A DNA stretch of 64,000 nt from Watersipora subatra (taxonomy: Eukaryota; Bryozoa; Gymnolaemata; Cheilostomatida; Watersiporidae). The stretch is taken from contig NC_088713.1 of assembly GCF_963576615.1 (NCBI RefSeq), positions 37,713,276 to 37,777,275 on the forward strand. Reading direction: 5' to 3'. Numbering within the stretch: the first letter of the stretch is position 1; each line of letters starts with the position of its first letter. Shown here one piece after another: positions 57,493-64,000 of this stretch. The translations under genes were made by a program, and so were the position numbers. Below the pieces are notes generated by a model that saw only the letters and a list, made by a program, of their open reading frames with translations, did not search any database and was not told the origin of the DNA.

Positions 57493-57949
57493 TTAACTCT
57501 TTTGCTACCGTAAACCAATGTATCGGCTTATTAATAGGGTTTCACTTTTCTTTTTATTACGAAGCCCAAACATTAGCTAGAACAATCAAATTTGCCTTTA
57601 ATGAATCGAAATTGTTGCCAATCGTGTAAACAATAGAGATTTTTTGACTTCCCAATTCATTTTTTTTTAAACGGAAAAAACAGATCTTCATTGTAACGGC
57701 AATAAGAAACACACTGCGCTGAAAACGGCAGAAATTTTCCAAAAGTGGGAGTAACTAAATAATGTTATACTTATTTGGAAAATAATGTGTTGTGAATAAA
57801 ATGAATTTTACAGTAAAGCGATAACCGTTTTGATTCTTGAGATATTGGTTAAATACCAGGGGTTTATTGGCTTGCTCTAAAATCTGTTTGAATTGGTTCG
57901 AGCCAAATAATCCTTCGGTCAGAATTTAATGCGGTAGTTAAAGAATTAA
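57493..57949. mobile_element. piggyBac-like MITE, copy 3
   Basis: TTAA at both ends (57493-57496 and 57946-57949). Left terminus CTCTTTTGCTACCG; right terminus CGGTAGTTAAAGAA is its imperfect complement. This is the copy with the clearest inverted termini and shows that the family is bounded by TTAA. Confidence 0.7.
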
Positions 57950-58619
57950 ATCAGAATTATTATTTCATTAACAATTGTGGAAACTGTGATAATGTGCTAT
58001 GGAATCATTTAATTGTAAAGCAATATTTTTCTGAGCAGCACCAATGGTCTTGTTGAAATCGGATTATCACTGATAGTCAAAAACATAATGCGTAAAAATA
58101 ATTAACATTCATACAAACAAATCACACTTCTGTTTTCCTACTATATATATAATAGTTAATAACAACAAATATTCAAACAATAGAAACAACACTGATAAAA
58201 GTCTATTAAAATATTTAGAGTTTTTGATGGATTGATCAGACACAAATGTTCATCACTAATTAAGGGATTTTCAAGTAACCTTTTTGTGAAGGAGTTCAAC
58301 ATCAATACTAAATTAAAAGTATCATGATCTCTTAAGTTTCAGCTGTTTTTGTAATCACTTGTATCTAGCGTAAAACCTAGGTTTCAGTGCCCCTTCATTC
58401 AAATGTTATCTCTAAAAAAAACGCTACTAGATGAAAAAGGTTGCAAAATATGCTGCCACTCTTCAATTAAATGCCACACCTAATATATTGTTAATTGGAC
58501 ATTCTGCATATGTGATCTTTATTAATCTACTGGCCGTTCTACCCGGTGTTGCCCGGGTAAGAAAAAAGTATTTGGACAGAAAATTGATTTGTTTTTTGTA
58601 TATGACAACAATTGCTATT

Positions 58620-58828
58620 CTAACTTTCAAACTACATATCATGAGAGAAATGATCTGCGTAGTTCAGTTGAATTAGGAGAGAAAATAAAATCTACTGAAA
58701 AAGGTTTTCAAACTTTGTCAAACAACTGTAACTTTCAAACAACATATCATGAGGAAAAGGTTTTGTGCAGGACAACTGAATTAAAAATAAATAAAACCGC
58801 TGTAAAGGTTTTCAAACAGCTGTAAGTT
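58620..58828. repeat. Tandem duplication, ~110-bp unit
   Basis: AACTTTCAAAC followed by ACATATCATGAG occurs at about 58621 and 58731, and AAAGGTTTTCAAAC closes both units. Short open frames here follow the repeat. A CCCGG-TGTTG-CCCGGG hairpin at about 58540-58557, a word common in invertebrate repeats, lies just upstream. Confidence 0.6.
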
Positions 58829-59716
58829 TAAAATTTCATAACTTAAAAGAAATGTTTCGTCGAAACAAATTACAAAGAAAACAAAAATCCAATAGTGTTT
58901 AAATGTAAATGTAAACTCATTAGAGAGTAATGGCTAAATATATTCTATTTGGTTACGATTACACTCAAAAGTATTTTTCATAAAGTTATATGATTTCAGT
59001 TCTTTCATTGTTGGCATGCCGAAATTGGCTGGCAAAAATATTGTAGGCTATAATACATGTACATAGGGTCGAATAGCAACCCATAGTCATTATCTATTGC
59101 AATCACCTCTTAGTAAAAATTATCATCATTTTAAATCGTTCCCAAATACTATGTTAGCTTTGGTAACTGTAGGTACCTACAATGACTTAAGTGCATTTTT
59201 GGTTGTTGTTTGCAAGCTATAACATTACAATGTACGTACTACGCAGAGAGTTTTTACCTTTGAGACAGACATGCAGCCCAAACGCTAAATTTACCTTAAA
59301 TGAATTTAATTTACTAAACACATATTTGAAAGAAATTTTAGTATTTATTTTAGTAAATTTCAAACTGTTACAAGAAATTTTATTATTTACATCAGCGAAT
59401 CGTGTTTATTATAACAGACATCAGATGTACCGGATAACAGATACAGATAACTCACCATGGAAAATTTAGTGAGGGTATCTTTAAATAGCTTATATAATCG
59501 GTACACTAATAACCAAATTTGAAGTTCAAAATAAATTATTGGTGATTTCGTTGACAGCAGAAGTTTGCCCAAACAAAAAAAACGAAGAAGCATAGCGTTG
59601 CATATACCTAGTTCCCAAAATATTTCTAAACAAGGCATTGCAGCGTGTGGAGGCAATGCCAAAATAACTAGCATGAGTATGGGACATGCGGTATATGAAA
59701 CAGTTATGATTACTAG

Positions 59717-59790
59717 GTCAATCTAGCTCAGTGGTAGAGCGTCTGGATAAGAAACTTGTGGAAGCGATTGTTGTAAGTTCAACTCCATCA
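59717..59790 (+). repeat. tRNA-like sequence, probably a SINE head
   Basis: A clear A box (TAGCTCAGTGG, 59724-59734) and B box (GTTCAACTCC, 59777-59786). The 53-bp spacing is longer than in a normal class I tRNA and no good anticodon stem or acceptor pairing is seen, so a functional tRNA is unlikely. Confidence 0.5.
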
Positions 59791-59868
59791 GAAAGCAGAA
59801 CTTCAATGTCAAGATTTTAATATCTATATAAGCTAGAATGCAGACAGGCAGATCCACAGCTAAAATTT

Positions 59869-59873
<5 letters not shown>

Positions 59874-59899
<26 letters not shown>

Positions 59900-59900
59900 A
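59874..59900. repeat. (TA)n microsatellite
   Basis: About 27 bp of perfect TA dinucleotides, 85 bp after the tRNA-like sequence. Confidence 0.9.
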
Positions 59901-60058
59901 CAGTAGATGCAGTATGAACAGTCTCTTGCATGAAAGTGCTCAATATTAAAATAGAGCGATGTAAAATTGAGTAAAATTACTGATGATTATTGCATGGCAA
60001 TATGAAACTATTAGTAATAAAGTTGTTTTAAACTTAACTTTAACTTTCATTTTTACTC

Positions 60059-60063
<5 letters not shown>

Positions 60064-60134
<71 letters not shown>
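60064..60134. repeat. (TA)n microsatellite
   Basis: About 65-70 bp of nearly uninterrupted TA dinucleotides, ending in ACACACATGTAT. Confidence 0.9.
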
Positions 60135-60136
<2 letters not shown>

Positions 60137-62490
60137 GTATATAGATAATAAAAGTTGATTAGTAAAATATTTCCCCAAATGTCAAATGATGACTAAATAA
60201 AATCAATAAGAATTAATTATTTTATTTCAACCTTGGTTTTAGACTGTGTGAAGTCATTCGAAGTCATTAGAGTTTAAATTCAATCCACTGCCCTCTGAAT
60301 CATTCATAAGGAATGTACAACCTATTGTGAAAGTTTAAAACGTCTTCATGTCTAATGAAAATACTATTTAAGAAAAGCATATGGCGTAGTAACAGCCTTT
60401 GTTATAGAGGAAAACAGTCCGCTTTCTTACTCAAAACTCTTTTGGTATTTTTTTCAATACTTTGATAGAGGCACCATCAAAGTTATTACACCATTGATGC
60501 CTCAATTTCTCTACTGGCTCTTTCAACTTTCTATTATCCCTGCACATCTCCTCAGCCTAATAGCAACACAAGCAGTTACAGTGTGGATAGAGTGATATAA
60601 TGAATAAAAACAACTGGTAGTGGAAAAGTAAGAAAAGGGGAAAAAAGATAATTGAACTTTCTTTGTCAGTTTGGCCTGCACACTAGAAAGCACTTAAGCA
60701 ATGTGTCTGGCTTTTTCACAATTTATTCAAGTTCTGTCTGTCTCTCTAACAATTGATTAACTTTCAGCCCAAGCTAAGACAATTCTTTCTCAGGGATAAT
60801 CATTCCCTAAAGGGCAGTCATAAAATACATTGTCAAATCAATAACTAATTATCTAATAACATGGTAGTTCAAAAAGTGAGATGTTATGTATGGGAAAAAA
60901 TGCAGTGCATGTTATGGTCATTTATTTTAGTATCGAGTTTTTAGACATAACAGATATGCTATGGAATGCATCTGCCAGATTGTTTTATACAAACAATGGA
61001 ATGATTTTGACTATTAAATTTATTCAGAAATTTGAACAAGACTAACCGCACAATCTATTAACCTCTTAAGAGTTGTTCAAAGAGATCGACTTACAAATAT
61101 GGATTTCCTAGCGGCTTTTTTCAAGACCCAAAATATCTATTATAGCCCAAGTTTTAGCATTTGAAGCACATGTTTCCAGTTGATATCTTGCAATGCCATT
61201 ACTATTTATGCAGATTTTACGAATTGAAAAAACTGAAAAAAACTAAAACTTTTATAATTAAATAAAATTATAATTAAATTACAAATTGGTAATGTTTTAT
61301 ACGGGAATATGGGAAAATAATTCTCAGTTTATGAGCAAAATTATGAAAAAGCATTCCTTGTTTTGCACTGCATATAAAAATGGATACTTTTAGTTTTTTT
61401 ATCTTGTGTGCATGAGAAAAATACAAAATGATCTTAAAACAGCAGATGGGAGTAGTAGAACATTACACATAAACTGATGTAGTTATTTCATTATATAAAT
61501 AGGTCATTCATTTGTGTCAGAATTGATTACCTTTATACTCTATGTTTATTCAAACAAGAAAAGATGTAAGTTCATGCACAAGTAAGCTTTTAGTAAAAAT
61601 ATATGATTTATTACCCTGTTTAGACCTTCCTTTGTAAACATAATTGTTTGAATTAGAAGATAACTTCAAACAATCCGCTTTTATTGAAATAAATGTTTTA
61701 GCAATTTCTTTTATCTTAAAAACTCCTTTCTGCTGCAAAAGAGTTTGGGGCATTGATGCAGATCGTAATAAACCGACAAGTATTAAACATGCAAATTTTG
61801 GTATGCTTTTTTGCAACACAATAATAATGTCAAAATTAGAAACTGCTTCTCAAGTGAGAAGTCCATTGAATGGATCAGAAAGCAATATACCCACAGTGCC
61901 TTTCAATTCTATCAGCCTAGTGAGGTGGTACTCATTTTTATCAAGATTGAGTATGCCTTCACTGATCGCGGATTCATAAACCAAAACAGACATTAAAGGA
62001 AAATCGCTTTTTTTCCAAAATATTAAAAGTTAATTGGCTTGTGAAAATTAAACTACTCGCTTTTAAATGTCAATATTTCAAAATTGTTTGAAAGGTAAAA
62101 TAGTGTCAGATAGTCTATAGGAGTAGATTGCAAGGTAGGATCAACAGTATTGGTGTCATGTCTCTTGTCATGTGTGATGTTCAATATTAAAGTTCGATTT
62201 GTTTTGATTTCTAATCAGCTATTCAAAATCAAGGAGTTATCTACTCATGACAAAGGTAAAACATCAAAAAGAACAAAACAAATACTTGCTATTAATATTT
62301 AGTGCCAAATCCTTCTATTAGTGGACATAATTTTCCTCTCAAAAAAAATTTAGATAGATGGATGGCTAAACCTTGTGGCTCCTGATATAAAGTTTCTGTT
62401 ACCATCAAACCTAATAAAACAGATAACGGAAGACTGCGGATCAACTGTAATGTGGTGTTTTCAAGTTTTCAGTTTGTTATGAAAAGGGTT
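60135..62490. other. Intergenic DNA; nothing recognised
   Basis: AT-rich with overlapping 60-110 codon frames around 61550-61996 on both strands. None has a recognisable domain, start context or splice pattern. Confidence 0.45.
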
Positions 62491-62494
62491 CTGT

Positions 62495-62570
62495 TGCTTT
62501 ACCGGGTTTGAACCCGCAGGAATCTTACACCCAAAATGAGAATCATAGATGTGTACCATCAAACGATTAA
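62495..62570 (-). repeat. tRNA-like SINE fragment
   Basis: On the minus strand GCGGGTTCAAACCCGG looks like a T-arm with B box, preceded by TTTGATGGTACACA as a weak A box. Too degenerate for a tRNA gene. Confidence 0.4.
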
Positions 62571-63194
62571 TGATGGTCAGGGCAGTTTGAAAAAGTTTTA
62601 AAAAGGCTGGTTAAAAGCGGTAGTGAGAGCGAAAAAAAAAGTGCAAAGAAAAAGAGAATGAAAACAAAATGAAGACAAAATTAGAGCTAGCACCTATTTT
62701 ATGTGGGAATCTAAACCACACCTTAAAAATCAACATTTGTTTTAGGTGTGCGGTAAGTAAGCAAAATTCATTTCAGTTAAATGTAAAGCTTATGTTATGT
62801 TACATACCGTCATTAAAGTGTAGCGTACCAAATGTGTTAATGTGAGGCCTCTTTTACACCCCTTTTATCTGTTCTGTTTGTTTAGAAAGTATGAGCTTCA
62901 TGCAGTATTTCACATAACATGTTACATCTCATTGCAGAATGTAACCAGTTGATATTTGTTACTTTGTGAGCATTGGTAGTAAACTAGACCAACTAAAACG
63001 CGTTCCATCACAATATCTTGTTTTAGGGGTTGTTTTCAAAGTATTGAAACAAAATAATTTTTATTTTGTTATTTCATATCAGAAATATTGCATTAAGATA
63101 CAAAAGAATTGATATACAAGTTCAGTTCTAAAACGCATTAAGATCAAATTTTGAGCTAAACTTTGTTAAAATGCACTGTTAGATAATTCTTAAT

Positions 63195-63345
63195 AAGGTT
63201 ACTAGGCTTGACCAAGATCTGAATCCGGGATCTCTCGCACCCAACACTAAAAGCATACCTTGAACAACCATGAATGATAACAGCAAGCCCGTATTCTCTG
63301 AGGCGGCTGGCCGGCTGAGCCGCCTCAACAATTTGGGAATTTTTC
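63195..63345 (-). repeat. tRNA-derived repeat fused to a GGCGGCTCAGCCGCC block
   Basis: Minus-strand GATCCCGGATTCAGATC resembles a B box. Next to it lies GGCGGCTCAGCCGGCCAGCC with AGAGAATACGGGC, also found inside the hAT element near 38690-38730 (GGCGGCTCAGCCGCTTCAGG). It is a dispersed repeat rather than a gene. Confidence 0.5.
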
Positions 63346-63349
63346 ACGA

Positions 63350-64000
63350 CTAAGTACAGTTAAACTCGGATAACTCGATGAAACTTTACGGATTTGTTAA
63401 AATGTTAAAATGAACGGATTTGTTTGGTCAGTTCCAACGCACTGATAAATTGCTTCAGATAACTCAACCTCAACATCATTTACATAAACAGTTATTTGCC
63501 CAACAGTTATGGAGATGGTTTTTATTGCTGTAGAATATCACTTGTTCCAAGCCATAGAGATAAATATCAACCTTTAGTAGTTCTTAGTCGTCGTTATTAT
63601 CATCAGCGGCAAAATATTCTTGTTAACAACCTTTATGAAGGTTTGCAAAATGTCAAGTTTTAACAAACATCCGCTTGGCCATGTCTCATCAAAAGCGTGA
63701 AAACCTTTGAATGAACTTAAAATAAAATCGGCAAAATTGATATTTGTAAATACGCTCAAAAAAAAAAGATCTTTTTTTTCTGAGTGTTTTAACTGCGGTC
63801 AAGTTTTGCCTATTCAATCTAAAAACCTCCCGGCAGTCACATCACCTAAAACAAAACAAATCTCAAAAAATTAAAAAATTGTTGATACTTTTAGAGAAAA
63901 TGATTAAACCTTCACATGAGAGGCCCGGCTGACGCCCTACACGAGAAAAACCTGTTGGGGGCCTTACACCGCCCCCAGGTGTTCATAACTAGTCACCTAA
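63350..64000. other. Right end of window
   Basis: AT-rich until about 63820, then more GC-rich (CTGTTGGGGGCCTTACACCG). It may be the start of another repeat cut by the window edge. No gene identified. Confidence 0.4.

Noticed and set aside
58431..58825. Frames with repeated NFQTTYHE-like residues
   Set aside because: The repetition follows a 110-bp DNA tandem duplication; no protein family is recognised.
59717..59790. Functional tRNA gene
   Set aside because: Box spacing is too long and no acceptor or anticodon stem forms.
61550..61996. Overlapping frames of 61-111 codons on both strands
   Set aside because: No recognisable domain, no splice signals in phase, and ordinary length for stop-poor chance sequence.

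Overview
The window is AT-rich nuclear DNA from an animal. It carries spliced genes with GT-AG introns, a caspase domain, cut-and-paste transposon relics and long tandem repeats, and it shows no bacterial gene organisation. Frequent TACATGTA-like words, together with the Roco (MFHAS1/LRRK-like) and caspase families, make a lophotrochozoan invertebrate such as a mollusc, annelid or bryozoan my best guess. That placement is low-confidence inference.

One large plus-strand gene explains all the convincing coding sequence (first candidate ATG 18604, final stop 53721-53723). I reconstruct 20 coding exons with matching splice phases and a total of 4797 nt. In order they encode a short N-terminus, an unrecognised 67-residue exon, ten leucine-rich-repeat (LRR) exons, one 2-kb exon with the last LRRs plus Roc GTPase and COR domains, two linker exons, and a five-exon caspase domain (p20, Ser/Pro/Thr-rich linker, p10). 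The catalytic His and Cys and the two Arg that bind the P1 aspartate are all present. The predicted product is an LRR-Roc-COR-caspase protein: a sensor, a GTPase switch and a protease in one chain. I do not know this architecture as a described family. One in-frame TAA (51202-51204) interrupts p10 54 codons before the natural end, although everything after it still looks like an intact caspase C-terminus.

Layout. 1-18576: no gene found; a 4.8-kb segment present twice (1-4.83 kb and 6.64-11.43 kb), each copy with a 260-bp dimeric satellite; a 250-bp palindromic insertion at 7.9-8.2 kb; a second, older duplication (12.9-13.9 and 15.1-15.96 kb); an AT microsatellite just before the first exon. 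18.6-23.0 kb: first two coding exons and their introns. 22.2-36.4 kb: tandem array of ~1.46-kb units, each with one intact 141-nt LRR exon and usually one broken partner exon ~340 bp upstream of the next good exon. 36.4-45.5 kb: older decayed array sequence, one divergent 120-nt LRR exon, a 2.1-kb hAT-type element and piggyBac-like MITEs. 45.6-53.7 kb: Roc-COR and caspase exons. 53.7-64 kb: 3' flank with candidate poly(A) signals, foldback and piggyBac-like MITEs, tRNA-derived SINE-like pieces and AT microsatellites; no gene found.

The near-identical, phase-symmetric LRR exons can be gained, lost or skipped without changing frame. Their differences fall mostly at positions expected on the ligand-facing side of an LRR solenoid. 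Together with the caspase, this suggests a variable cell-death or innate-immune receptor. That function is inferred only from the domain architecture.
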